64,000 nucleotides of DNA from Halisarca cf. caerulea (Eukaryota > Porifera > Demospongiae > Chondrillida > Halisarcidae): positions 1 to 64,000 of the forward strand of contig CAUJGJ010000142.1 in NCBI GenBank assembly GCA_963170055.1. Direction: 5' to 3'. Below are positions 12,478 through 26,178 of this stretch, piece after piece; within the stretch, counting starts at the first letter, position 1, and each line of letters starts with the position of its first letter. The notes beneath the pieces were generated by a model that saw only the letters and a program-made list of their open reading frames with translations, made no database searches and was not told the DNA's origin. A program made the position numbers and the translations under genes.

Positions 12478-15000
12478 CATTTCAGAAAGGTCATGTGTGT
12501 CCACTGAGAATGTGCGTGGTGCTAGTGCCAAATATTGGTATTAGCACCAGCATATCCAACACTACACAAATACGCCCACAGCACTTCAGAAAGGTCATGT
12601 GTGTCCACTGGGAATGTGCGTGGTGCTAGTGCCAAATATTGGTATTAGCACCAGCATATCCAACACTACACAAATACGCCAACAGCACTTCAGAAACTTC
12701 ATGTGTGTCCACTGGGAATGTGCGTGGTGCTAGTGCCAAATATTGGTATTAGCACCAGCATGTCCAACACTAAAAAAATACGCCCACAGCACTTCAGAAA
12801 GGTCATGTGTGTCCACTGGGAATGTGCGTGGTGCTAGTGCCAAATATTGGTATTAGCACCAGCATATCCAACACTACACAAATACGCCAACAGTAGTTAA
12901 GAAACTTCATGTGTGTCCACTGGGAATGTTTGTGGTGCTAGTGCCAAATATTGGTATGAGCACCAGCATATCCAACACTACACAAATACGCCAACAGCAC
13001 TTCAGAAATTTCATGTGTGTCCGCTGGGAATGTGCGTGGTGCTAGTGCCAAATATTGGTATTAGCACCAGCATATCCAACACTACACAAATACGCCCACA
13101 GCACTTCAGAAACTTCATGTGTGTACACTGGGAATGTGCGTGGTGCTAGTGCCAAATATTGTATTCGCACCAGCATATCCAACAGTACACAAATACGCCC
13201 ACAGCACTTCAGAAAGGTCATGTGTGTCCACTGGGAATGTGCGTGGTGCTAGTGCCAAATATTGTATTAGCACGAGCATATCCAACACTACACAAATACG
13301 CCCACAGCACTTCAGAAAGGTCATGTGTGTCCACTGGGAATGTGCGTGGTGCTAGTGCCAAATATTGGTATTAGCACCAGCGTATCCAACACTACACAAA
13401 TATGCCCACAGCACTTCAGAAAGGTCATGTGTGTCCACTGGGAATGTGCGTGGTGCTAGTGCCAAATATTGGTATTAGCACCAGCATATCCAACACTACA
13501 CAAATACGCCCACAGCACTTCAGAAAGGTCATGTGTGTCCACTGGGAATGTGCGTGGTGCTAGTGCCAAATATTGGTATTAGCACCAGCATATCCAACAC
13601 TACACAAATACGCCCACAGCACTTCAGAAAGGTCATGTGTGTCCACTGGGAATGTGCGTGGTGCTAGTGCCAAATATTGGTATTAGCACCAGCATATCCA
13701 ACACTACACAAATACGCCCACAGCACTTCAGAAACTTCATGTGTGTCCACTGGGAATGTGCGTGGTGATAGTGCCAAATATTGGTATTAGCACCAGCATA
13801 TCCAACACTACAGAAATACTCCCACAGCACTTCAGAAACTTCATGTGTGTCCACTGAGAATGTGCGTGGAGCTAGTGCCAAATATTGGTATTAGCACCAG
13901 TATATCCAACACTACACAAATACGCCCACATCAGTTAAGAAACTTCATGTGTGCCCACTGGGAATGTGCGTGGTGCTAGTCCCAAATATTGTATTAGCAC
14001 CAGCATATCCAACACTACACAAATACGCCCACAGCACTTCAGAAACTTCATGTGTGTCCAATGGGAATGTGCGTGGTGCTAGTGCCAAATATTGGTATTA
14101 GCACCAGCATATCCAACACTACACAAATACGCCCACAGCACTTCAGAAAGGTCATGTGTGTCCACTTGGAATGTGCGTGGTGCTAGTGCCAAATATTGGT
14201 ATTAGCACCAGCATATCCAACACTACACAAATACGCCCACAGCATTTCAGAAAGGTCATGTGTGTCCACTAGGAATGTGCGTGGTGCTAGTGCCAAATAT
14301 TGGTATTAGCACCAGCATATCCAACACTACACAAATACGCCAACAGCACTTCAGAAATTTCATGTGTGTCCGCTGGGAATGTGCGTGGTGCTAGTGCCAA
14401 ATATTGGTATTAGCACCAGCATATCCAACACTACACAAATACGCCCACAGCACTTCAGAAACTTCATGTGTGTACACTGGGAATGTGCGTGGTGCTAGTG
14501 CCAAATATTGTATTCGCACCAGCATATCCAACAGTACACAAATACGCCCACAGCACTTCAGAAAGGTCATGTGTGTCCACTGGGAATGTGCGTGGTGCTA
14601 GTGCCAAATATTGTATTAGCACGAGCATATCCAACACTACACAAATACGCCCACAGCACTTCAGAAAGGTCATGTGTGTCCACTGGGAATGTGCGTGGTG
14701 CTAGTGCCAAATATTGGTATTAGCACCAGCGTATCCAACACTACACAAATATGCCCACAGCACTTCAGAAAGGTCATGTGTGTCCACTGGGAATGTGCGT
14801 GGTGCTAGTGCCAAATATTGGTATTAGCACCAGCATATCCAACACTACACAAATACGCCCACAGCACTTCAGAAAGGTCATGTGTGTCCACTGGGAATGT
14901 GCGTGGTGCTAGTGCCAAATATTGGTATTAGCACCAGCATATCCAACACTACACAAATACGCCCACAGCACTTCAGAAAGGTCATGTGTGTCCACTGGGA
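12478..15000 (+). repeat. 13-monomer duplication (1,349 bp) including 103-bp monomers
   Basis: The segment about 12,990-13,630 recurs at 14,340-14,980, offset 1,349 bp (13 monomers minus 3). Shared marks are GTGTCCGCTGGG, GTGTACACTGGG, AAATATTGTATTCGCACC, CCAACAGTACAC and AGCACGAGC. Between the copies, 13,600-14,230 repeats 11,420-12,050 at offset 2,181. The left part, 12,478-13,630, appears again at 21,617-22,770 (offset 9,139), including CATGTCCAACACTAAAAAAA. This is where the 103-bp class first becomes frequent. Confidence 0.85.
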
Positions 15001-15799
15001 ATGTGCGTGGTGCTAGTGCCAAATATTGGTATTAGCACCAGCATATCCAACACTACACAAATACGCCCACAGCACTTCAGAAACTTCATGTGTGTCCACT
15101 AGAATGTGCGTGGTGCTAGTGCCAAATATTGGTATTAGCACCAGCATATCTAAAACTACACAAATACGCCCACACCACTTCAGAAACTTCATGTGTGTCC
15201 ACTGGGAATGTGCGTGGTGCTAGTGCCAAATATTGGTATTAGCACCAGCATATCCAACACTACACAAATACGCCCACATCAGTTAAGAAACTTCATGTGT
15301 GTCCACTGGGAATGTGCGTGAGGCTAGTGCCAAATATTGGTATTAGCACCAGCATATCCAACACTACACAAATACGCCCACAGCATTTCAGAAACTTCAT
15401 GTGTGTCCACTGGGAATGTGCGTGGTGCTAGTGCCAAACATTGGTATTAGCACCAGCATATCCAACACTACACAAATACGCCCACAGCACTTCAGAAAGG
15501 TCATGTGTGTCCACTGGGAATGTGCGTGGTGCTAGTGCCAAATATTGGTATTAGAACCTACATATCCAACATTACACAAATACGCCCACAGTAGTTAAGA
15601 AACTTCATGTGTGTCCACTGGGAATGTGCTTGGTGCTAGTGCCAAATATTGGTATTAGCACCAGCATATCCAACACTACACAAATACGCCCACAGCACTT
15701 CAGAAAGGTCATGTGTGTCCACTGGGAATGTGCGTGGTGCTAGGGCCAAATATTGGTATTAGCACCAGCATATCCAACACTACACAAATACGCCCACAG
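15001..15799 (+). repeat. Satellite block, further copy of the 8.5-kb region
   Basis: Starts with a monomer that has lost two bases (CCACTAGAATG near 15,097), then ATCTAAAACTACAC and CATCAGTTAAG. From about 15,278 it matches 8,528 onward at an offset of 6,751 bp, with CGTGAGGCTAG at 15,318, AAACATTGG and GAACCTACAT in the same order. This makes it a third copy of the 1.56-kb unit, displaced by several kilobases. Confidence 0.8.
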
Positions 15800-17251
15800 C
15801 ATTTCAGAAAGGTCATGTGTGTCCACTGAGAATGTGCGTGGTGCTAGTGCCAAATATTGGTATTAGCACCAGCATATCCAACACTACATAATTACGCCCA
15901 CAGCACTTCAGAAAGGTCATGTGTGTCCACTGGGAATGTGCGTGGTGCTAGTGCCAAATATTGGTATTAGCACCAGCATATCCAACACTACACAAATACG
16001 CCCACAGCACTTCAGAAACTTCATGTGTGTCCACTGGGAATGTGCGTGGTGCTAGTGCCAAATATTGGTATTAGCACCAGCATATCCAACACTACACAAA
16101 TACTCCCACAGCACTTCAGAAACTTCATGTGTGCCCACTGAGAATGTGCGTGGAGCTAGTGCCAAATATTGGTATTAGCACCAGATATCCAACACTACAC
16201 AAATACGCCCACATCAGTTAAGAAACTTCATGTGTGTCCACTGGGAATGTGCGTGGTGCTAGTCCCAAATATTGGTATTAGCACCAGCATATCCAACACT
16301 ACACAAATACGCCCACAGCACTTCAGATCTTCATGTGTGTCCAATGGGAATGTGCGTGGTGCTAGTGCCATATATTGGTATTAGCACCAGCATATCCAAC
16401 ACTACACAAATACGCCCACAGTACTTCAGAAAGGTCATGTGTGTCCACTGGGAATGTGCGTGGTGCTAGTGCCAAATATTGGTATTAGCACCAGCATATC
16501 CAACACTACACAAATACGCCCACAGCATTTCAGAAAGGTCATGTGTGTCCACTGAGAATGTGCGTGGTGCTAGTGCCAAATATTGGTATTAGCACCAGCA
16601 TATCCAACACTACACAATTACGCCCACAGCACTTCAGAAAGGTCATGTGTGTCCACTGGGAATGTGCGTGGTGCTAGTGCCAAATATTGGTATTAGCACC
16701 AGCATATCCAACACTACACAAATACGCCCACAGCACTTCAGAAACTTCATGTGTGTCCACTGGGAATGTGCGTGGTGCTAGTGCCAAATATTGGTATTAG
16801 CACCAGCATATCCAACACTACACAAATACTCCCACAGCACTTCAGAAACTTCATGTGTGCCCACTGAGAATGTGCGTGGAGCTAGTGCCAAATATTGGTA
16901 TTAGCACCAGATATCCAACACTACACAAATACGCCCACATCAGTTAAGAAACTTCATGTGTGTCCACTGGGAATGTGCGTGGTGCTAGTCCCAAATATTG
17001 GTATTAGCACCAGCATATCCAACACTACACAAATACGCCCACAGCACTTCAGATCTTCATGTGTGTCCAATGGGAATGTGCGTGGTGCTAGTGCCATATA
17101 TTGGTATTAGCACCAGCATATCCAACACTACACAAATACGCCCACAGTACTTCAGAAAGGTCATGTGTGTCCACTGGGAATGTGCGTGGTGCTAGTGCCA
17201 AATATTGGTATTAGCACCAGCATATCCAACACTACACAAATACGCCCACAG
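15800..17251 (+). repeat. 7-monomer tandem duplication (726 bp)
   Basis: Two adjacent copies, 15,800-16,525 and 16,526-17,251, each starting with CATTTCAGAAAGG. Both hold the CACAATTACGCC-like monomer (CATAATTACG in copy 1), GCCCACTGAGAATG, CACCAGATATCC, TAGTCCCAAAT, TTCAGATCTTC and CCATATATTGG. The length is 7 monomers minus the two one-base deletions. The copies are almost identical, suggesting a recent event. Confidence 0.88.
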
Positions 17252-20200
17252 CACTTCAGAAAGGTCATGTGTGTCCACTGGGAATGTGCGTGGTGCTAGT
17301 GCCAAATATTGGTATTAGCACCAGCATATCCAACACTACTCAAATACTCCCACAGCACTTCAGAAACTTCATGTGTGTCCACTGGGAATGTGCGTGGTGC
17401 TAGTGCCAAATATTGGTATTAGCACCAGCATATCCAACACTACACAAATACGCTCACAGCACTTCAGAAACTTCATGTTTATCCACTGGGAATGTGCGTG
17501 GTGCTAGTGCCAAATATTGGTATTAGAACCAGCATATCCAACACTACAAAAATAGGCCTAAAGCACTTGAGAAAGGTCATGTGTGTCCACTGGGAATGTG
17601 CGTGGTGCTAGTGCCAAATATTGATATTAGCACCAGCATATCCAACACTACACAAATACGCCCACAGAAGTTAAGAAACTTCATGTGTGTCCACTGGGTA
17701 TGTGCGTGGTGGTAGTGCCAAATATTGGTATTAGCACCAGCATATCCAACACTACACAAATGCGCCAACAGCACTTCAGAAACTTCATGTGTGTCCACTG
17801 GGAATGTGCGTGGTGCTAGTGCCAAATATTGGTATTAGCACCAGCATATCCAACACTAAAAAAATACGCCAACAGTACTTCAGAAAGGTCATGTGTGTCC
17901 ACTGGGAATGTGCGTGGTGCTAATGCCAAATATTGGTATTAGCACCAGCATATCCAATACTACACAAATACGCCCACAGCACTTCAGAAAGGTCATGTGT
18001 GTCCACTGGTAATGTGCGTGGTGCTAGTGCCAAATTTTGGTATTAGCACCAGCATATCTAAAACTTCACAAATACGCCCACACCACTTCAGAAACTTTAT
18101 GTGTGTCCACTGGGAATGTGCGTGGTGCTAGTGCCAAATATTGGTATTAGCACCAGCATATCCAACACTACACAAATACGCCCACATCAGTTAAGAAACT
18201 TCATGTGTGTCCACTGGGAATGTGCGTGAGGCTAGTGCCAAATATTGGTATTAGCACCAGCATATCCAACACTACACAAATACGCCCACAGCATTTCAGA
18301 AACTTCATGTGTGTCCACTGGGAATGTGCGTGGTGATAGTGCCAAACATTGGTATTAGCACCAGCATATCCAACACTACACAAATACGCCCACAGCACTT
18401 CAGAAAGGTCATGTGTGTCCACTGGGAATGTGCGTGGTGCTAGTGCCAAATATTGGTATTAGAACCTACATATCCAACATTACACAAATACGCCCACAGT
18501 AGTTAAGAAACTTCATGTGTGTCCACTGGGAATGTGCTTGGTGCTAGTGCCAAATATTGGTATTAGAACCAGCATATCCAACACTACACAAATACGCCCA
18601 CAGCACTTCAGAAAGGTCATGTGTGTCCACTGGGAATGTGCGTGGTGCTAGTGCCAAATATTGGTATTAGCACCAGCATATCCAACACTACACAAATACG
18701 CCCACAGCATTTCAGAAAGGTCATGTGTGTCCACTGGGAATGTGCGTGGTGCTAGTGCCAAATATTGGTATTAGCACCAGCATATCCAACACTACACAAA
18801 TACGCCCACAGCACTTCAGAAAGGTCATGTGTGTCCACTGGGAATGTGCGTGGTGCTAGTGCCAAATATTGGTATTAGCACCAGCATATCCAACACTACA
18901 CAAATACGCCCACAGCACTTCAGAAACTTCATGTGTGTCCACTGGGAATGTGCGTGGTGATAGTGCCAAATATTGGTATTAGCACCAGCATATCCAACAC
19001 TACAGAAATACTCCCACAGCACTTCAGAAACTTCATGTGTGTCCACTGAGAATGTGCGTGGAGCTAGTGCCAAATATTGGTATTAGCACCAGTATGTCCA
19101 ACACTACACAAATACGCCCACATCAGTTAAGAAACTTCATGTGTGCCCACTGGGAATGTGCGTGGTGCTAGTCCCAAATATTGTATTAGCACCAGCATAT
19201 CCAACACTACACAAATACGCCCACAGCACTTCAGAAACTTCATGTGTGTCCAATGGGTATGTGCGTGGTGCTAGTGCCAAATATTGGTATTAGCACCAGC
19301 ATATCCAACACTACACAAATACGCCCACAGCACTTCAGAAAGGTCATGTGTGTCCACTTGGAATTTGCGTGGTGCTAGTGCCAAATATTGGTATTAGCAC
19401 CAGCATATCCAACACTACACAAATACGCCCACAGCATTTCAGAAAGGTCATGTGTGTCCACTAGGAATGTGCGTGGTGCTAGTGCCAAATATTGGTATTA
19501 GCACCAGCATATCCAACACTACACAAATACGCCCACAGCACTTCAGAAAGGTCATGTGTGTCCACTTGGAATGTGCGTGGTGCTAGTGCCAAATATTGAA
19601 ATTAGCACCAGCATATCCAACACTACACAAATACGCCCACAGCACTTCAGAAAGGTCATGTGTGTCCACTGGGAATGTGCGTGGTGCTAGTGCCAAATAT
19701 TGGTATTAGCACCAGCATATCCAACACTACACAAATACGCCCACAGCATTTCAGAAAGGTCATGTGTATCCACTGAGAATGTGCGTGGTGCTAGTGCCAA
19801 ATATTGGTATTAGCACCAGCATATCCAACACTACACAAATACGCCCACAGCACTTCAGAAAGGTCATGTGTGTCCACTAGGAATGTGCGTGGTGCTAGTG
19901 CCAAATATTGGTATTAGCACCAGCATATCCAACACTACACAAATACGCCCACAGCACTTCAGAAACTTCATGTGTGTCCACTGGGAATGTGCGTGGTGCT
20001 AGTGCCAAATATTGGTATTAGCACCAGCATATCCAACACTACACAAATACTCCCACAGCACTTCAGAAACTTCATGTGTGCCCACTGAGAATGTGCGTGG
20101 AGCTAGTGCCAAATATTGGTATTAGCACCAGATATCCAACACTACACAAATACGCCCACATCAGTTAAGAAACTTCATGTGTGTCCACTGGGAATGTGCG

Positions 20201-21616
20201 TGGTGCTAGTCCCAAATATTGGTATTAGCACCAGCATATCCAACACTACACAAATACGCCCACAGCACTTCAGATCTTCATGTGTGTCCAATGGGAATGT
20301 GCGTGGTGCTAGTGCCATATATTGGTATTAGCACCAGCATATCCAACACTACACAAATACGCCCACAGTACTTCAGAAAGGTCATGTGTGTCCACTGGGA
20401 ATGTGCGTGGTGCTAGTGCCAAATATTGGTATTAGCACCAGCATATCCAACACTACACAAATACGCCCACAGCACTTCAGAAAGGTCATGTGTGTCCACT
20501 GGGAATGTGCGTGGTGCTAGTGCCAAATATTGGTATTAGCACCAGCATATCCAACACTACTCAAATACTCCCACAGCACTTCAGAAACTTCATGTGTGTC
20601 CACTGGGAATGTGCGTGGTGCTAGTGCCAAATATTGGTATTAGCACCAGCATATCCAACACTACACAAATACGCTCACAGCACTTCAGAAACTTCATGTT
20701 TATCCACTGGGAATGTGCGTGGTGCTAGTGCCAAATATTGGTATTAGAACCAGCATATCCAACACTACAAAAATAGGCCTAAAGCACTTGAGAAAGGTCA
20801 TGTGTGTCCACTGGGAATGTGCGTGGTGCTAGTGCCAAATATTGATATTAGCACCAGCATATCCAACACTACACAAATACGCCCACAGAAGTTAAGAAAC
20901 TTCATGTGTGTCCACTGGGTATGTGCGTGGTGGTAGTGCCAAATATTGGTATTAGCACCAGCATATCCAACACTACACAAATGCGCCAACAGCACTTCAG
21001 AAACTTCATGTGTGTCCACTGGGAATGTGCGTGGTGCTAGTGCCAAATATTGGTATTAGCACCAGCATATCCAACACTAAAAAAATACGCCAACAGTACT
21101 TCAGAAAGGTCATGTGTGTCCACTGGGAATGTGCGTGGTGCTAATGCCAAATATTGGTATTAGCACCAGCATATCCAATACTACACAAATACGCCCACAG
21201 CACTTCAGAAAGGTCATGTGTGTCCACTGGTAATGTGCGTGGTGCTAGTGCCAAATTTTGGTATTAGCACCAGCATATCTAAAACTTCACAAATACGCCC
21301 ACACCACTTCAGAAACTTTATGTGTGTCCACTGGGAATGTGCGTGGTGCTAGTGCCAAATATTGGTATTAGCACCAGCATATCCAACACTACACAAATAC
21401 GCCCACATCAGTTAAGAAACTTCATGTGTGTCCACTGGGAATGTGCGTGAGGCTAGTGCCAAATATTGGTATTAGCACCAGCATATCCAACACTACACAA
21501 ATACGCCCACAGCATTTCAGAAACTTCATGTGTGTCCACTGGGAATGTGCGTGGTGATAGTGCCAAACATTGGTATTAGCACCAGCATATCCAACACTAC
21601 ACAAATACGCCCACAG
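16526..21616 (+). repeat. 3,221-bp (31-monomer) tandem duplication, second copy truncated
   Basis: Copy 1 covers 16,526-19,746. Copy 2 starts at 19,747 and stays in register until about 21,616. Markers separated by exactly 3,221 bases include AGGCCT at 17,554 and 20,775, CGTGAGGCTAG at 18,226 and 21,447, GGTGGTAGTGCC near 17,708 and 20,929, and CAAATTTTGG near 18,031 and 21,252. The size is 31 monomers minus three single-base deletions. After 21,616 copy 2 jumps to sequence like 12,478 onward, so it was cut by a later exchange. The 726-bp duplication overlaps its left end. Confidence 0.88.
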
Positions 21617-22850
21617 CATTTCAGAAAGGTCATGTGTGTCCACTGAGAATGTGCGTGGTGCTAGTGCCAAATATTGGTATTAGCACCAGCATATCCAACA
21701 CTACACAAATACGCCCACAGCACTTCAGAAAGGTCATGTGTGTCCACTGGGAATGTGCGTGGTGCTAGTGCCAAATATTGGTATTAGCACCAGCATATCC
21801 AACACTACACAAATACGCCAACAGCACTTCAGAAACTTCATGTGTGTCCACTGGGAATGTGCGTGGTGCTAGTGCCAAATATTGGTATTAGCACCAGCAT
21901 GTCCAACACTAAAAAAATACGCCCACAGCACTTCAGAAAGGTCATGTGTGTCCACTGGGAATGTGCGTGGTGCTAGTGCCAAATATTGGTATTAGCACCA
22001 GCATATCCAACACTACACAAATACGCCAACAGTAGTTAAGAAACTTCATGTGTGTCCACTGGGAATGTGCGTGGTGCTAGTGCCAAATATTGGTATTAGC
22101 ACCAGCATATCCAACACTACACAAATACGCCAACAGCACTTCAGAAATTTCATGTGTGTCCGCTGGGAATGTGCGTGGTGCTAGTGCCAAATATTGGTAT
22201 TAGCACCAGCATATCCAACACTACACAAATACGCCCACAGCACTTCAGAAACTTCATGTGTGTACACTGGGAATGTGCGTGGTGCTAGTGCCAAATATTG
22301 TATTCGCACCAGCATATCCAACAGTACACAAATACGCCCACAGCACTTCAGAAAGGTCATGTGTGTCCACTGGGAATGTGCGTGGTGCTAGTGCCAAATA
22401 TTGTATTAGCACGAGCATATCCAACACTACACAAATACGCCCACAGCACTTCAGAAAGGTCATGTGTGTCCACTGGGAATGTGCGTGGTGCTAGTGCCAA
22501 ATATTGGTATTAGCACCAGCGTATCCAACACTACACAAATATGCCCACAGCACTTCAGAAAGGTCATGTGTGTCCACTGGGAATGTGCGTGGTGCTAGTG
22601 CCAAATATTGGTATTAGCACCAGCATATCCAACACTACACAAATACGCCCACAGCACTTCAGAAAGGTCATGTGTGTCCACTGGGAATGTGCGTGGTGCT
22701 AGTGCCAAATATTGGTATTAGCACCAGCATATCCAACACTACACAAATACGCCCACAGCACTTCAGAAAGGTAATGTGTGTCCACTGGGAATGTGCGTGG
22801 TGCTAGTGCCAAATATTGGTATTAGCACCAGCATATCCAACACTACACAA
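21617..22850 (+). repeat. Recopy of the 12.5-13.6 kb block (offset 9,139 bp)
   Basis: From CATTTCAGAAAGG at 21,617 the order of variants follows 12,478 onward: CACTGAGAATG, CCAACAGCAC, CATGTCCAACACTAAAAAAA at about 21,899, CCAACAGTAG, GTCCGCTGGG, GTACACTGGG, TTGTATTCGCACC, CAGTACAC and AGCACGAGC. The offset of 9,139 is 88 monomers minus 13 bases. Near 22,772 a GTAATGTG variant appears that is typical of the 35-46 kb domain. Confidence 0.84.
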
Positions 22851-25800
22851 ATACGCCCACAGTAGTTAAGAAACTTCATGTGTGTCCACTGGGAATGTGC
22901 GTGGTGCTAGTGCCAAATATTGGTATTAGCACCAGCATATCCAACACTACACAAATACGCCCACAGCACTTCAGAAACTTCATGTGTGTCCACTGGGAAT
23001 GTGCGCGGGGCTATTGCCAAATATTGTTATTAGCACCAGCATATCCAACACTACACAAATACGCCCACAGCACTTCAGAAAGGTCATGTGTGTTAACTGG
23101 GAATGTGCGTGGTGCTAGTGCCAAATATTGGTATTAGCACCAGAATATCCAACACTACACAAATACGCCCACAGTAGTTAAGAAACTTCATGTGTGTCCA
23201 CTGGGAATGTGCGTGGTGCTAGTGCCAAATATTGGTATTAGCACAAGCATATCCAACACTACACAAATACGCTCACAGCACTTCAGAAAGGTCATGTGTG
23301 TCCACTGGTAATGTGCGTGGTGCTAGTGCCAAATATTGGTATTAGCACCAGCATATCCAACACTACACAAATACGCCCACAGCACTTCAGAAACTTCATG
23401 TGTGTACACTGGGAATGTGCGTGGTGCTAGTGGCAAATATTGTATTAGCACCAGCATATCCAACACTACACAAATACGTCCACAGCACTTCAGAAAGGTC
23501 ATGTGTGTCCACTGGGAATGTGCGTGGTGCTAGTGGTAAATATTGTATTAGCACGAGCATATCCAACACTACACAAATACGCCCACAGCACTTCAGAAAG
23601 GTCATGTGTGTCCACTAGGAATGTGCGTGGCGCTAGTGCCAAATATTGGTATTAGCACCAGCATATCCAACACTACACAAATACGCCAACAGCACTTCAG
23701 AAATTTCATGTGTGTCCACTGGGAATGTGCGTGGTGCTAGTGCCAAATATTGGTATTAGCACCAGCATATCCAACACTACACAAATACGCCCACAGCACT
23801 TCAGAAACTTCATGTGTGTACACTGGGAATGTGCTTGGTGCTAGTGCCAAACATTGTATTAGCACCAGCATATCCAACACTACACAAATACGCCCACAGC
23901 ACTTCAGAAAGGTCATGTGTGTCCACTGGGAATGTGCGTGATGCTAGTGCCAAATATTGTATTAGCACGAGCATATCCAACACTGCACAAATACGCCCAC
24001 AGCACTTCAGAAAGGTCATGTGTGTCCACTGGGAATGTGCGTGGTGCTAGTGCCAAATATTGGTATTAGCACCAGCGTATCCAACACTACACAAATATGC
24101 CCACAGCACTTCAGAAAGGTCATGTGTGTCCACTGGGAATGTGCGTGGTGCTAGTGCCAAATATTGTATTAGCACGAGCATATCCAACACTACACAAATA
24201 CGCCCACAGCACTTCAGATAGGTCATGTGTGTCCACTGGGAATATGCGTGGTGCTAGTGCCAAATATTGGTATTAGCACCAGCATATCCAACACTACACA
24301 AATACGCCCACAGTAGTTAAGAAACTTCATGTGTGTCCACTGGGAATGTGCGTGGTGCTAGTGGCAAATATTGTATTAGCACCAGCATATCCAACACTAC
24401 ACAAATACGTCCACAGCACTTCAGAAAGGTCATGTGTGTCCACTGGGAATGTGCGTGGTGCTAGTGGTAAATATTGTATTAGCACGAGCATATCCAACAC
24501 TACACAAATACGCCCACAGCACTTCAGAAAGGTCATGTGTGTCCACTGGGAATGTGCGTGGTGCTAGTGCCAAATATTGGTATTAGCACCAGCATATCCA
24601 ACACTACACAAATACGCCAACAGCACTTCAGAAATTTCATGTGTGTCCACTGGGAATGTGCGTGGTGCTAGTGCCAAATATTGGTATTAGCACCAGCATA
24701 TCCAACACTACACAAATACGCCCACAGCACTTCAGAAACTTCATGTGTGTACACTGGGAATGTGCTTGGTGCTAGTGCCAAACATTGTATTAGCACCAGC
24801 ATATCCAACACTACACAAATACGCCCACAGCACTTCAGAAAGGTCATGTGTGTCCACTGGGAATGTGCGTGATGCTAGTGCCAAATATTGTATTAGCACG
24901 AGCATATCCAACACTGCACAAATACGCCCACAGCACTTCAGAAAGGTCATGTGTGTCCACTGGGAATGTGCGTGGTGCTAGTGCCAAATATTGGTATTAG
25001 CACCAGCGTATCCAACACTACACAAATATGCCCACAGCACTTCAGAAAGGTCATGTGTGTCCACTGGGAATGTGCGTGGTGCTAGTGCCAAATATTGTAT
25101 TAGCACGAGCATATCCAACACTACACAAATACGCCCACAGCACTTCAGATAGGTCATGTGTGTCCACTGGGAATGTGCGTGGTGCTAGTGCCAAATATTG
25201 GTATTAGCACCAGCATATCCAACACTACACAAATACGCCCACAGCACTTCAGAAACTTCATGTGTGTCCACTGGGAATGTGCGCGGGGCTATTGCCAAAT
25301 ATTGTTATTAGCACCAGCATATCCAACACTACACAAATACGCCCACAGCACTTCAGAAAGGTCATGTGTGTCCACTGGGAATGTGCGTGGTGCTAGTGCC
25401 AAATATTGGTATTAGCACCAGAATATCCAACACTACACAAATACGCCCACAGTAGTTAAGAAACTTCATGTGTGTCCACTGGGAATGTGCGTGGTGCTAG
25501 TGCCAAATATTGGTATTAGCACAAGCATATCCAACACTACACAAATACGCTCACAGCACTTCAGAAAGGTCATGTGTGTCCACTGGGAATGTGCGTGGTG
25601 CTAGTGCCAAATATTGGTATTAGCACCAGCATATCCAACACTACACAAATACGCCCACAGCACTTCAGAAACTTCATGTGTGTCCACTGGGAATGTGCGT
25701 GGTGCTAGTGCCAAATATTGGTATTAGCACAAACATATCCAACACTACACAAATACGCTCACAGCACTTCAGAAAGGTCATGTGTGTCCACTGGGAATGT

Positions 25801-26178
25801 GCGTGGTGCTAGTGCCAAATATTGGTATTAGCACCAGCATATCCAACACTACACAAATACGCCCACAGCACTTCAGAAACTTCATGTGTGTTCACTGGGA
25901 ATGTGCGTGGTGCTAGTGGCAAATATTGTATTAGCACCAGCATATCCAACACTACACAAATACGTCCACAGCACTTCAGAAAGGTCATGTGTGTCCACTG
26001 GGAATGTGCGTGGTGCTAGTGGCAAATATTGTATTAGCACGAGCATATCCAACACTACACAAATACGCCCACAGCACTTCAGAAAGGTCATGTGTGTCCA
26101 CTGGGAATGTGCGTGGTGCTAGTGCCAAATATTGGTATTAGCACCAGCATATCCAACACTACACAAATACGCCCACAG
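22851..26178 (+). repeat. Zone rich in 103-bp monomers with a 931-bp duplication
   Basis: Monomers reading AAATATTGTATTAGC have lost one G from the palindrome and are 103 bp long. They are densest here: the array falls 12 bases further behind a perfect 104-bp ladder between about 22.9 and 26.2 kb. A 931-bp duplication joins about 23,400-24,330 to 24,331-25,170, with shared TAGTGGCAAAT, AATACGTCC, GTGGTAAATATTG, CGTGATGCTAG, CACTGCAC and TTCAGATAGG (24,212 and 25,143). The segment 22,880-23,330 recurs at 25,158-25,600, marked by GCGCGGGGCTATTGCC and ATTGTTATTAG. Confidence 0.86.
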
